Source: Symsagittifera roscoffensis
Taxonomy: Eukaryota; Xenacoelomorpha; Acoela; Convolutidae
Length of the DNA: 64,000 bases
Reading direction: 5' to 3'
NCBI RefSeq assembly: GCF_963678635.1
Contig: NC_087070.1
Location: 18,137,318-18,201,317 of the forward strand
The notes under the pieces are model-generated. The model was not told the origin of the DNA. It made no database searches and worked only from the letters and a program-made list of their open reading frames with translations. The first letter of the stretch is position 1. Each line of letters begins with the position of its first letter. This document shows, in pieces, positions 48,117 through 60,388 of the stretch. Both the position numbers and the translations under genes were made by a program.

Positions 48117-48992
48117 AATAAATTATAAGAAATCAAACTCGAGTCGTATAAACAATATAATACTAAGACCAATAAGCTTGCCTCGATTCAATGTGGAACG
48201 TTTTTCTAGTACGGGATAATTAGCCACGCGTGAAAAAGTCGGCGTTACTCTTTCATCATCAAAATTTAAAACGAGTGAATTGTAGACTTGTTTCAGGGTG
48301 ACATGCTAGTCAGGTTACTATGGCGGTGTGTGCGCCCGCCTGGGCACAGAAGTATCAAGTGATTTATCCCCCAAGTCAACAAATCTTAGTTTGGAATTTG
48401 GTCTGAACACCCTAATTATATATATATTCCTCACCCGTTCAAAAGTCTGAACAATATTCCATCGCTAATTTGTCGCTAAAAACCCTTGTTGACGTCCATA
48501 CAAAAAAATGCTTGCCATAACATTCTATAAACGAAGTTTATGAAAAAATGTGTAACAAACGTTTGCCATTAAGAAAAATTGTATGATAGTGACCGCCGTG
48601 TATGATAGTGACTTTCATGTGCTAAAAAAACTATTTTATATTGGTTTAAAACTCTAAAAACCAAAATTTTGACGGTGTTTGTTACATAAAGGCAACTTTG
48701 CAAACTTGCCTCTGTGCTTAAAAAACTTTTAGTTCATTATAAAAAAGAGTATGCTATTTTCATACATTTTTTGTAATAAAATGTACTGCAAAAAGCGGGT
48801 CATTTCATTCCAAATTGATGAAATAACGCTAATTATAAAATTTCCTTTTATGAGAAAAATGCTTATATGCTATTTTCATACTATTTTTTTCTTCCATGAA
48901 AATAAATGGCAGTAATTCTTCTAATCATTGATGGCGGTTGCTGATTTGCAAAATTACCCTAATGATTTTCTCTTGGAAGTCAAACCGTTATA
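48117..48992. other. AT-rich stretch, no gene seen
   Basis: GTATGATAGTGAC occurs twice at 48580-48613, around CCGCCGT. The phrase ATAGTGACCGCCG is also in the core of the preceding element (47846). Nothing else was recognised. Confidence 0.4.
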
Positions 48993-49250
48993 CAAATAAC
49001 AATGGGTGTATTTAGGGGGTATAGGCGGACAACAAAAACGATTTTTTTTCCACAAAGTGCCCCAAAACTGATTTTTTGACAAGTTTTTTTTGTCCAAGGT
49101 TGTCTGCGGCGCAAAGTTTTGGTCAAAATAGGGTTTTCATAGTGTTGTCGGAGTCATCGGAAAATCAATTAGGTCGACTAAATTTTGAAAACCTGTTTAA
49201 AAACCCACCTCCACCCTCGAGAAAATCCTAGATCCGCCCCTGCAAATAAC
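48993..49250 (+). mobile_element. hAT-type MITE, short copy with exact 8-bp target duplication
   Basis: The body 49001-49242 ends in CCTAGATCCGCCCCTG and starts with the decayed GGGTGTATTTAGG. It is flanked by CAAATAAC on both sides (48993-49000 and 49243-49250). At 242 bases it lacks about 150 bases of the left interior compared with 22577-22964. Confidence 0.9.
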
Positions 49251-52200
49251 AATAAAGTTTGACGGAATCCCTTTTCAATTTGATATTTTTGCTAAATTCA
49301 ACTTAGTGAAGTTTGCTGGAAATTCAGCAACATTTTCTTAACTTACCAAATATACTAAAACCAGCCACGAAAACTCTGATGCAAATAATGAATGTGATCA
49401 ATTTGATCAAAAGATCATCTTTGGCGTCGATGCAAATGATTAAAAAAGATAACTGCTTGAAGACAGTCGGCGGCGACAAAAAAGAGAGTGAAAGCAACGA
49501 TTGATAGATGAAACAGAAAAAGGCCTTTGAATCAATGTCACAGATCTGTTCCAAATTTTTGCTGATTTTAGGCAATCACAAAAACAAAAACAAAAGGAAA
49601 ATACGGAACATGAAAATCATAAAAGAACTTTCATGCTGCCGATGTGATGCGTTTTTTTTGTGTTTTATTCATATCTGTTTTTGAAGTTAGATCTTTTTCA
49701 TGTGGCTTAAGTTGAAGATCTAATAGTATGACTTTGAATATGCCAGCAGTTTCTAATTGATGAGTAAAACGTTTGTATCAGCTCTTTGGTTTTATAAAAG
49801 AAAAGTGATCAATTACTGGCTATGGAATGCTTTTATGTTTCCTTTGGCGTAAGATCAAGAGTTCAAAATTCGCTTCACCCCCCCCCCCCTAACTATGGAA
49901 AAAGGTGCCATAAATATTTTATGAAAACAATCACCTGGTTCTAATCGCGTTTGGCTCTTAGACACCAATTAATCATCACGACACAAAATTCATATTTTTC
50001 GTCGTCTATTATCTAAATGTGCCGAACAATATTTGCCAAATCTTGTAGAATATTCGAATACACCTGGATCTCAAAGAATTCTTTGTATGGGCTAAGGATA
50101 TGACCGATAGAAAACAGTCGATTGATCACAAAGAAAATGTTCGAACCAACGGCGATTTATTGACTCGGCCCGGACGCGAAACAAAAATGTCTGTGCCCCA
50201 CGATTTTTGGCGACTTAACAGTATTGGTTGAAACTACTTCCATTACTGATTTTGCTTTTCAGGTGATACTTCGGATTGGTGTTTGACCAGAACTGGGTGA
50301 GGATAAAAAAGGAAAATATCAGAGTGAGAAAATATCAGGGTGAAGAAAATAAAGGAACGCAAACTAGAGTAAAAGGGAGAAAGGATAGACAAAGGCTGTG
50401 CAAGGAAGTAGCATAGAATGTTCTGACCAGATTCAGAGAAAAAGACAAAAAAAAATTTTTTCTATGATTTTCAGAGTCCTTTTTGATGTGGTATGATGAG
50501 AAAACTACACCGTTGCGAAAAAATTATTGAATTAAGCATACTCGGTAGCAGCAGTCATTGATAAACAAAAAAAAGAACAAGAAACGATCAAAAGTTTCAA
50601 AAAATTGTTCCTAAGTTTTTCTGGTTTTTGGCACAAGGACTATATTTGTTTTTCAAATTTTTTTATTGCCAAAGAGGTTCTCGAAGTAAATCAAGTTTTG
50701 TTAGCTCACAACGACCGCTATACTTGCATGAAATTAGACTATAACCAAAAGTTTCAAACCAGTTTTTCTTGTTGCTAGGGGAATTTTTTGAATTTTTTAT
50801 GTCCATATTTCGACTGAAATTGAATTAATATTATATATTACTCGCCACATTGCGATGGTTACTTGTGTTACCTGATTTTGTGTGTACAAAAAACTACACT
50901 CAAATACAATATTACTTCCATTTTCAATGGTAGGAACTATTACAGTATCTCTACGTACACAAAAGAAGCACCGGTTGCCCATAACCATTTGTTGTTTTTT
51001 TTTCTTTTCATAGAAACAGTCAATCAATTCGTATAAAAAGAAAATTTTCATTTTTACCAAAAGGTGTATAATACTGTTTTAGCTCGTAAAAAAGTAATTT
51101 TTTAAATATTTATTGATTTGCTTAAGCTCAACAATCTTTCATTGATCGAACTAATCCAAACTTTATCGACAATAAGAAATGTTTTTGTTCTGGAAATGTT
51201 TTTGAAATCTTGAAGAATCAAGAAACGTTTACCTGAAATTGGTGATTAAGGTGATTCAGGTAAAGGAAATTACAATTTAATGACAGACGCAGTTCTGATT
51301 TTGGCAAAAATAATAAATCAATCACTTATAAACACACCTCTAAAAAGTTTAAATTTAAAGAAGATTCATATTCTCTGAACCTAAACAAAAATGGGGTTAA
51401 AAATAACAAAAGCCGGAGAGTAATGACTAAATGACAGTCACAAAACTCTTATTTGACTTGCTGGTTAGAAAGGGCTTGTTTATGAAACCACCAGCTATTG
51501 GGGACGAATGGATAGTAACTGGATAATTCAATCTAAAGAGCGCAGAGTTCCAAACAGCAAGATCTTCGCTTACCTTCCGGAACTTGAATTTTCTCTTCTC
51601 TAAACTTGCCTGTAGTTTGTAGGTGCCTCGCGGCAAATCCCCTCAATAAACATAATGCTATAAGGTTGGTGCAGCTTTTAATTTAATCTATCATTGGCAA
51701 ATGTCTTCACAGACGCTGTTTACTAAATGCTAGTCTGAAATTTATGTCTGAAAGGGTAAATGATTTCACGTTGATCTGTGAAAAACCGGGTAAGTATAGA
51801 ATTATAACCTATTAACCAAAGCAAATGAATCGAACTACAGGGTGTATGAATTGAACAACAGGGTATGAACAAATAAATCTGTTCACTGCTTCAGCCTATT
51901 ACTTTACTTAAGGTTTGGAAGTTGTAAGTGATCTGATAGCTACAATTGAGTGTTTTTTCTCCCTATTAATGTTTTTTTTTTAGAAAATCAGAACAAGTTC
52001 TGCAATCCAATCTCATTTTATCGAGTTACAGGGATTTGTCAAATTGGATTTAAACTATTATTTAGATTTAATTAGCAGCAAACTTCGGGCTATTTGAGGA
52101 GCATTATTTCACACCATCAAAAAAGGAAATAATAATATATCCGTATTCAGTTCATTAAATGTTAAAGCTGCCAGATTGTTTTGAGGCTATAGAAGTGACG

Positions 52201-54135
52201 GACGTCAAATTCCGAATAAAGTGTCAACTTTAAAAGCAAATTGATGGCCCAAAGCAGTAGTGAAGTAGTAGTACACCTCAAGAATTCAACCCCCTGGCTA
52301 CCCAAGGGGAGTTCTTGTTTTTTCAAAAATTGGTATGGAATGGACACAAAAATTTTTCTCTAAGAAACTAATCATTTTAGTATTTTTTAAATTTTTTAGT
52401 TAATTCCAAGAACTCTAGCTTAATGTGATGTAATTTTAAAATAACGCATGCACACTTTTTCAGAAACAAATATCAACTAATTGTAACTAATCTAATATAT
52501 ACTATTATACATAATATGCAATCTAATAAACCAACTATTGTTTCCTACATTTTAGTAACAAATAATTTAACAAACACCGTACATTTTACTACTTAGACTT
52601 TTACCTATCAAACAAAATAAATCCCAAACAATCCCAAATCCCAAATATTGAACAAGCCCAAACACAAAAAAGAAAAGTATGTTTGAGTCCTACTTCGAGT
52701 CCACAGTTTGATCTAAAAAAAACAATTCTTATAACGTCGGTCCGCAAGTTTTAATTTAAGCGAAAAATGAAATTGTGCGAAATTTGATCCAAACTTGAAA
52801 AAACCAAATGCATAAATGTCGAGCATCTGCTATAATAGAAAATTACAATTTGATCGAAACGCGCGGAAAATCAGATGTCGAAAGGTCATCAAGCGTTTAA
52901 AAGAGTTCAGCGAAAAGTTTACACCGACTACCAGTGCGGTTTTGTTTATAAATTGTTTATAACCCTAATAAATAAAAAAAATGACAAGTTTTGTCTCTAC
53001 CTGTCTAAAAAGCATAGTGCCATACCGTGAAATTTTATTCCCACCCTTCCTTTGGAACCCGCGAGATTCTGCCGTGACGAGATCACTAGAAGAACAAACG
53101 TGACCGAAGGATAGCATTTAGGCATCCAATTTAATTTCAGTGGATCCCACCCTAATATGTGGGAAGTAATGAGCAGTTTGCAAAAAAACGCCTCCGTACA
53201 AAAACTTAAACTTTTTGACACATTGAGTGGTTATAAGATCAAAAAAAAACCGCGCAATTTTTTCAAATTGCTAATTTGGTAACAAAACAGGGCAGTAACA
53301 GGGCAAATACAAACACGGCAAATTAATTGTGATTTTTTTTTCAAGCAACTTTGGAAGGTTTCAAGCTGAATATAACATTGCAGAGGTTTTGCCGTGAAAC
53401 CACATCGAGATACACTTTTGACCATCGTTCAAAATCCATAATATGGCCCTGCAATGAAAAATTTAGTTCTTTACAATAATCAACTAATATAAATCAGAAC
53501 AAAGTTCTTCGATTTTACAAAACATCGAAGTTGCAAATATACTTATAAAACTAAATACGCAGTTTATCAGCAAATAGCAAAAAAATGGCCAAAAATGGTT
53601 ATTGAAAGGTAGTATTGAGCTTTTCGACGTGTTTTGCAGTGGTAAAACGATATTTTCTTTGGAATATATTCAATTAGTTCATATTATAAAGCATAATAAA
53701 AAAATTTGAAATTAGGATGCGTTTTTAAGTAACAATTCAAATTCCTTTCTAAAAACTCAACCACACTAAGATAAAAAACTAACTTAACCAAAAAAACTTA
53801 ACCAAACGACTCGCCCACTTTGTTGTTTACCAGCCGACGAACATATTTAATATATTTATCTGTTTGAATCATATTTTGAAATGCTTTTAACTTTTTTGGT
53901 ATGTAAAACAAAAAAAAATGCCGTGCACACGAAGTTTTATATTTCATATTTAATTTATACGCAGGAGCAAAACAACTTTCTCTTAGTAATCTGACAATTC
54001 TAGTTTTTGTATCACATTTCCAGAAAAAATATAATGCAACGCTTTTGTATGTAATTTTTTTAATAAAAAACCTAACATTTCTTTCAAATAACAAAAATAT
54101 AATTACAGCTTTGAATATTGAGACACCTCATTTGC
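49251..54135. other. AT-rich stretch, no gene seen
   Basis: No coding sequence, RNA gene or repeat that I can name. Opposing frames at 49313-49575 and minus frames at 50797-51060, 51427-51636 and 52997-53221 lack recognisable motifs or splice-supported partners. C runs occur at 49878-49888. Confidence 0.4.
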
Positions 54136-54143
54136 TTTTTTTT

Positions 54144-54452
54144 CAGGGGCGGATTAGGGGGGAGGCGGATTTGACTCAGTGTTTCGATGCCCTCACCAAT
54201 TAAAGGGTCTTGGTGTTTTTCTATGACATCCGTTTTCAGCCGGCCAATCTCAAGATTTTAAAGCCAATATATTTTAAGTTTGAAGGGGAGCGTGCGGCGA
54301 AAAAACGCAATTTTTTTGGTCAAAATTTTCCAAAAAAACACCAAAAACGGCATTTCGGCGTTCTGAAAATCATTTTTTGGTTGACCTAAACCATTTTGAA
54401 AATACTTTGAAAATCCGCCTCCCGCCCCGAGACAATTTTAGAAACGCCGCTG
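54144..54452 (+). mobile_element. hAT-type MITE, diverged copy
   Basis: CAGGGGCGGATTAGG at 54144 starts it and GAAACGCCGCTG (to 54452) ends it. The interior includes GGGGAGCGTGCGGCG and GGTTGACC blocks. The target duplication is not convincing because the left flank is poly-T. Confidence 0.75.
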
Positions 54453-54508
54453 GTTTATTAACTTCATTGCGAATAGAAAGTAGTAAAAAGAAGAAGAAAA
54501 GTACTTTT

Positions 54509-54869
54509 CCCCTACCCAGGGGCGGATCTAGGATTTTCTCGAGGGGGACGGATTTTCAAAAATTTGTCCAAAATTTTGACGACTTTTTTTTAGGTCGACC
54601 AAATTGATTTTTCTAGCTCTCCCAAAGCACTGTTTTGCCCCTATTTTGGCTAAATTTTCTGCGCCGCAGGCAATTTTTTGAAAAAACAGTCGAAAAAGCC
54701 GAAAAATTTTGACAAAAAAATCGCGCCTTTAGAAAAATTTTAGGGTCGGTCGGCTAAAAATGGATTTCTGAAAAAGTATCAAAGGGGGGACCCTTTGGGC
54801 TGTCGGGGGTCAAATCCCTGAGAAAAGTGCGTCCCCCCCCCCCCCCCTAAATCCGCCCCTGCCCCTACC
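54509..54869 (-). mobile_element. hAT-type MITE with exact 8-bp target duplication
   Basis: The body 54517-54861 runs from CAGGGGCGGATCTAGG to CCTAAATCCGCCCCTG and is flanked by CCCCTACC on both sides (54509-54516 and 54862-54869). It lies in the opposite orientation to the copy ending 65 bases before it. It is the cleanest member of the family by target site and termini. Confidence 0.95.
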
Positions 54870-56765
54870 GGATTATAACCAAGTTTTTTCAACTAAACTT
54901 GTATAAAAGTTTTTGTTATTGATTATTTATCCCCAAAATTCAGTTAATTTTGACCTGATCAAATAATGAATTAACTATCAAACAATCATTGTTTATTTTA
55001 TCCATGAATTAATAAACAGACAAGTGAATTCTTTTGATAGACCAAATTGGTTTTTCCTAGAAGAAGTTGTTGTTTTCACACCTAGAAGAAGCCAAACTCA
55101 ATTAGTTATAATCTGATGTATCAATCTCGAAAGAAAAATTTTGAACACAAATGAGTAAACTGAAACTCTTACCTAGTAGTATTTCAAAATCGTCACTGAA
55201 AACTAAAATCCTTATAGCTGACAATTTGTCAGAGAATATAGTTTCCAATGAGTTGAATCTCTCCTGTCAAATATAAAGCAAAATGGATAACAAAGCTCTG
55301 TTTCAAGGGCAGCTCAAATGAATAGAAAGATCAGGCTGGGTATCAGGGCAAATTCAAATCTTTTCGACAGCCCTCTCGTTTCATTGAATTTTTTTGCCAA
55401 ACAGAATTGAAAAAAAAAATTTAAAAAAAGTACATTTTTTTCTATTAGGTACTTAAAGGGACCTTTAAACATTCCTAAAAAAGGTTGGATGCATTTAGAG
55501 CGCTTGAGTTTCAATTTGAAATACGCATTGTTCAGAAAATAGATGATGCGGGTATAAAGTGCGTGTAAAACAAATCAACAAAGGGCCCAGTTTTCTGTAC
55601 TCAAACACTTGTCTTTTCATAAAAAACTGAAATGCAAAAAGTTTTTTTTTGTAGTTCTGTTCTGGAGAGAAAAGCTTCCTTACCAAGGTCGAGCTCCGCG
55701 TCTTGCATTCAAGATTTGAAAATCGAGACAATTTCAATCAAAGGAACAATTTGCTTTATCATGACCGTTTTTAAGTAGCGAAAGTCAAGACATAGAATAA
55801 CAATAATGTCGAACTGGTGCTCAAAAGTAATGTCGCATGATGATCGGTCGTAAAAACAGGAATTTTTACCTAAGTCTGTCAAAACTTTTGTCTCTTAATC
55901 ACTTGAACGTTGACCCATTGATTTTTGATTGCAAATTTTGAACAAAGATTCAAGTAACATATTTGCAGAATCTAATAGTTTCGCAATTTCGAAACCTTGA
56001 ACCAAAATCAACACCTGATCTCAAAATATCAGAGAAAAATCCAAACATCAAAAAGCGTTTTTTTTTGTAGCAATCAATGAAATGAAAGCCACGCTTCGTA
56101 TTTAAACAAAAACTATGCTCCAAAACAAGAAAAAATATAAAAATTTCTAGCATTATTTTATGCAATATTTTGTTTGATTGTGTCTCATCTCAATTTGGAA
56201 AAACTTCGTCTGAATTAATTCACTGCGTTGGGTACTCGCTATGAACACATTGAAAGTTTCACACTCTTTGAATAACAAGCTCACTAAAAGGTCAACTTTC
56301 GAACCACCAATTTTTTTACAAAAAATTCTGTGATGAAACATCTCTTTTTATTTGGAGCTCAGAAATGAAATTTGTCAGATTAAAGAAAAACACTAGGCAA
56401 AAAAATAGAGCATCAGTTTTTCCGAAAATTTTAACAGTAACACATTAGCTCCATGAGTTGTTTGAATAGTGAATAAAGCACTTGTACGTTATGCATACGC
56501 ATCAATAAACTTGCCGAAAAATTGAAAATCAATGCTTCATACGCGCATAACATAGAAAAAACGAAATCAGCCCCAATCATGCGCATTAGGTTCAAAATTG
56601 AGGAGCGCTACTAAAAGATTTTGAAAACATTGAAACGTTTTACCAATCCGAGACCATATCAAGCAAACGCAATAGACCGCAATAGACCTGTGTAGGAACA
56701 AACTGAGTTGGAAATTTATAAATTCAACGGATAAATAGAAGAAATAATTTAGGCATTTTGGTTAG
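54870..56765. other. AT-rich stretch, no gene seen
   Basis: No supported feature. Short minus-strand frames at 55314-56341 have no recognisable motif. Confidence 0.4.
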
Positions 56766-56968
56766 AGGCACTTAGCAAAGTGGTAAGGCGTTCACTTTGT
56801 GATCGTTAGACCGAGTAATTGGTCCCCTGCCAATGCAATGATAGTGTGCGAGGACGGACTCTCAATTGACCTCTAGCTTCAGGTCTACCTTAGCTTGGCC
56901 GATTTTTGCTGCAAAACTAGTTGAAGCCACCTAAAAGTTCTTGACGCAAAAAAAACGAAAAAAAGAGA
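56766..56968 (+). mobile_element. tRNA-derived SINE, copy 2
   Basis: TAGCAAAGTGG (56773-56783) fits the RNA polymerase III A box exactly. A weak B-box region (GTAATTGGTCCCC) lies 40 bases on, with a tRNA-like stretch TTCACTTTGTGATCG between them (GTG in an anticodon-loop-like setting). A unique core (CTAGCTTCAGGTCTACC, TTTTGCTGCAAAAC) follows, then the 3' end GACGC with A-rich tail (56944-56966). The whole length aligns with the minus copy at 4423-4632. It does not fold as an intact tRNA, so I call a SINE, not a tRNA gene. Confidence 0.77.
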
Positions 56969-57841
56969 TTCGCTCATCAAAGTAAATCAGTTTATGGAAT
57001 TTGGGGAAATAAGATAAACGGACTATGCTTAGACATGCTGCAAAGCCTTTCATAGGTCATCTGCGAACCGCATAAGCCCAATTATTACGATTATTCATTT
57101 TTGAATTTCATTTTTGATATAGCGGCAATCTCAAACGATGTAGGTTCAATGCTAGGCAAATAGCTAATGATACTGTAAGAAAGATCTTTAGGTAATGTTA
57201 GTGTCAAAGTGTCAGCCATAATCTTCGACCATTTGATCCGGTCAGATCTTTTTCAATACAGCCATAAGCCATAAGTCAAGAATCTATCTTTTTTTTTTCA
57301 TTAGTTGCCTCGGAAAAAACAAAGAAGCGATTGAAAACTCATTTTCTCATCACCGATAAAAATTTTTTGACCAAAAACGTGCGACTACATATGTGCAGAG
57401 ATAACATTAAAAAAATCGATTTAAGTTTAAAACAACAAAACAATCAATTTGTCAATTCGATTGGCGTATGCTGCTCCTCAAGGTTGACAAATAAATGCTG
57501 GTCATACAATTGTCCCTTATGACCCGTACACTATCTTTGAAAAAGTGATTGTAAAGTATATGACAAGCCTTTTTCCATATTTGGGAAGAATAAAACTAGC
57601 ATTCAGTCATCCATAGAAATTTTATGACTTGCATTCATAAAAACTTTCCAATAATAAAATTTTTGTTCAGTGTTATCCGCATGTCAGAACAACAATTAAG
57701 ATCTCATTAAAACTGCTTTTTTGATTTTGTAGATACGTAAAATCAGTCTTTGAAAAAAGTTTTCAGAAAAAGTTTACAATTAGGCGCGAGAAATCTCTGC
57801 TATTTTTTGCCGAATTTACGTTTTGTGTGACTCCTCGCACC
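56969..57841. other. AT-rich stretch, no gene seen
   Basis: No coding, RNA or repeat feature is supported. The short plus frame at 57331-57522 has no recognisable motif. Confidence 0.4.
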
Positions 57842-59142
57842 GAGCGCCCATGGATTCTAATTGATTATAATGGATTCCCGAGACAAAAAAACTCCATTCT
57901 AATGCATTAAAAATGGAAAATTCAGACCACAAAATCGATAATAATCATAATAACATCATAATCGACTTTTTCTAAAAAAAAATCCATTATAATCCATTAT
58001 AATATATTATAACCCATTATTTTTGACAGGAAGTCGATTTTGTTTGCCAAGATAATCCAATATAATCCATTACTTTTGGCAGGGAAGTCGATTTTGTTTG
58101 CCAAGGTAATCCATTTGAAATAAAAATTCATTTAAATCCATTATGTTCGATTATAATCCATTTTTATTTTAGTTAAAAAAATTCGCTTAATTTTGCAGCA
58201 GTTTTGTTGGGGCGGGGGTAGAAGTTGGGGGTAGGAGTTAGGGGTAGGAGTTGGGGGGGGGGGGGGGTAAAGGTAGGGGGGGGTAGGAGTTGGGGGTGGG
58301 GTAGTTGGGTGGGGGGAGGGGGCTGTAAACTGAGGGGTGTAAACTGGGGGGTGTCAATCATTAAAACACTAAAGTCTACCAATAGAAATGTTTCCCCATG
58401 TCCAGCCATAAGGGGGCGAATGGCGCTTGCGGTAAGCTGGCAGGGAGGGGGTCAATTGGATGGGTGGATGGGTGTATAGTGAAAAGGGGGATAAAGTAAG
58501 GGGGTGTACACTAAAAAAAAATTGAAAAGGTAGAGACAAAAAAAGATAAACTTTAATGTTAAATGTTAAAATTAAAAATCGAAAAAATCCATTGTAGTTG
58601 ATAACAATCATTTATAATGGATTTTATTGGCAAAAAAATTACTAATATTATACCTTTTTAATGCAAATTGCGCGGGGGCGGGGAGTTGGGGTGTGTAAAC
58701 TGAGGGGTGTTAACTGGGGAGTGTCAATCATTAAACCACTAAAGTCTACCAATAAAAATGTTTCCCCATGTCCAGCCATAAGGGGGGCAAATGGCGCTTG
58801 TGGTAAACTGGCAGGGAGGGGGTCAATTGGATGGGTGTATAGTGAAAAGGGGTATAAAGTAAGGGGGTGTAAACTAAAAAAAAATTGAAAAGGTAGAGAC
58901 AAAAAAAGATAAACTTTAATGTTAAATGTTAATTTTAAAAATCGAAAAAATCCATTGTAGTCGATAACAATCATTTATAATGGATTTTATTGGCAAAAAA
59001 AACTATTATTATACCTTTTAATGCAAATTGCGCGGGGGGCGGGGAGTTGGGGTGTGTAAACTGAGGGGTGTTAACTGGGGAGTGTCAATCATTAAACCAC
59101 TAAAGTCGACCAATACAAAAAGTTCCCCCATGTCAAGCCATA

Positions 59143-59152
59143 GTAGTAGTAA

Positions 59153-59191
<39 letters not shown>
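59143..59191. repeat. (TAG/CTA)n microsatellite, tail of the nested LINE
   Basis: About 16 GTA units with one ATA variant. On the LINE's sense (minus) strand this is a (CTA)n tail at its 3' end, right at the insertion boundary. Confidence 0.9.
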
Positions 59192-59919
59192 GGATTTAGT
59201 GTTTCCACAAGGGGTCCAGGCCCCTGTCATCCTTCACGTCTCATATCGCGAGTCTAGTTCTACAATTGTTTGTCGCACAATCACATGCAAGCTTCCATTT
59301 ATTTTTTTCGTCATAGAGTGCAAATTTGTTCCAGAACACTTTGAGCAGGGCGCCTTTCAGTCCAGACCAATTTCGCAAATCTATCCTAAGTGCATTCGCA
59401 AGACGACATGTCTGGTAAAAGAAATTTTGTTCACACCTGTACTTTGATGAACGCTTTAGCTGAAACATAGGATAGCGAGAGAAATCTATGTATTGTGGAA
59501 CATCAATCATATAAGTATCGTATCGATTCAAAATTAATTTTGCCAGCAGTAACAGGTTGTTCAATTGTATGTACATGGGCAGTGGTAAAATTTGTAGTCG
59601 TTTAAGTTTATCTTTGTAATTGGTATGTTTACTATGCAAAATCTAATTTACCGCCCTTTTTTGAATTATCTCGTATTGTGTCATGACGTATTTGTTTAGA
59701 CCTATGCAAGAACTAGCATACATTATTACGAGAATGACCATCGATTTATACAGGTTTAATTTTGCTTTCCAGTGTAGATTTGATGTATTCCTCTTTATCA
59801 TGAAAAACACTCTGTTTGCCTTTACGCATGCTTTTTCCATATGTTGGCTCCATGTTAGATCATTTGATACGATTAGTCCAAGGTCTTTCTGACAGTCTAC
59901 ATGAGCTATTTGTTCATTT
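59143..59919 (-). mobile_element. 5'-truncated LINE nested in the tandem repeat
   Basis: The insertion is flanked by GCCATA on both sides (59137-59142 and 59920-59925). The interrupted repeat unit has exactly one GCCATA in its other copies, so this is a true 6-base target duplication. The 777-base insert keeps the RT end, a ~50-base 3' untranslated stretch and a (CTA)n tail. Microsatellite tails instead of poly-A are known in LINE clades such as CR1/L2 and I-like groups. Clade not settled. Confidence 0.88.
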
Positions 59920-59924
59920 GCCAT
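59241..59924 (-). pseudogene. LINE reverse transcriptase thumb and C-terminus, one internal stop
   Basis: One continuous minus-strand frame. QKDLGLIVSNDLTWSQHM, NRVFFMIKRN, KLNLYKSMVILVIMYAS and YEIIQKRAVN are the usual post-palm motifs. After a single TAG (59645-59643) the frame goes on with NYKDKLKRLQILPLPMYIQ, LLLLAKLIL and FFYQTCRLANALR, the conserved LINE tail. Only that stop breaks about 227 codons, so the insert is fairly young. The apparent start ATG at 59924 belongs to the target-site duplication, not to the element. It differs from the LINE at 29-33 kb. Confidence 0.87.
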
Positions 59925-60388
59925 AAGGGGGGCAAATGGCGCTTGTGGTAAACTGGCAGAGAGGGGGTCAATTGGATGGGTATATAGTGAAAAGGGGGAT
60001 AAAGTAGGGGGTGTAAATTAAGTTAAATTGAAAAAGTAGAGACAAAAAAGATAAACTTTAAAGTTAAATGTAAAATTTTATGAAACGTAATACGTAGCAA
60101 CTGCACTAAACAGGAAATGAAATAACTTTGAAAAAATTTGTAAGTTTCATGATTAACCTCTCGAAAAAACCCATTGTAATCGATAATAATCAAGTATAAT
60201 GGATTTCATTGGCAAAAATGTTAGAATTATAATGCATTTTTAATGATATATAATCGAGTATAATGGATTATATTGGCAAAAAAACATAAGGGTTTTAATC
60301 CATTTTTAATGGATTATAATTGATTATTTGGTAATTTATAGATACTGACCAAATTGTGATAATAGTTTGTTATGATCAATGGGCGCTC

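Larger units (their letters stand above)
58195..60090 (+). repeat. ~365-bp G-rich tandem repeat, three units, third split by a LINE
   Basis: GTGTCAATCATTAAA recurs at 58351, 58721 and 59082 (spacings 370 and 361). Each unit has GGGGTGTAAACTGAGGGG, CCCCATGTCCAGCCATAAGG, GGCGCTTG...CTGGCAG, GGGGTCAATTGGATGGG, and a tail with TAATGGATTTTATTGGC. Unit three stops at GCCATA (59142) and resumes at 59920. The first unit carries extra GGGGTAGGAGTTG simple sequence (58205-58310). Open frames through the repeat are shared between units but are composition-driven. Confidence 0.88.
57842..60388. mobile_element. Composite of palindromic family D, ~2.55 kb
   Basis: The left end GAGCGCCCATGGAT (57842) and the right end ATCAATGGGCGCTC (to 60388) form inverted termini. 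Inside each end lie ATTATAATGGATT / ATCGATTATAATCC words and, on the right, the inverted GTAATTTATAGATACTGAC block that marks the left end of the copy at 35188. Between them sits a ~365-base tandem repeat (58195-60090) holding a nested LINE fragment. No transposase-like frame is present. The two ends may come from one large foldback element or from two neighbouring copies. Confidence 0.6.

Noticed and set aside
56766-56840. tRNA gene (GTG anticodon-like loop)
   Set aside because: The A box is good, but the B box and stems do not form a full cloverleaf, and the sequence continues as a SINE shared with 4423-4632.
58173-58974. Proline-rich and glycine-rich open frames on both strands
   Set aside because: They arise from GGGGTAGGAGTTG simple sequence and the G-rich 365-bp repeat, with no splice or domain support.
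59028-59447. Open frame with a poly-serine run
   Set aside because: The serines come from the (TAG)n tail of the nested LINE read antisense. The frame joins a tandem repeat to the LINE's reverse strand.
59922-59924. ATG as the natural start of the nested LINE reading frame
   Set aside because: The codon lies in the target-site duplication; the LINE is 5'-truncated.
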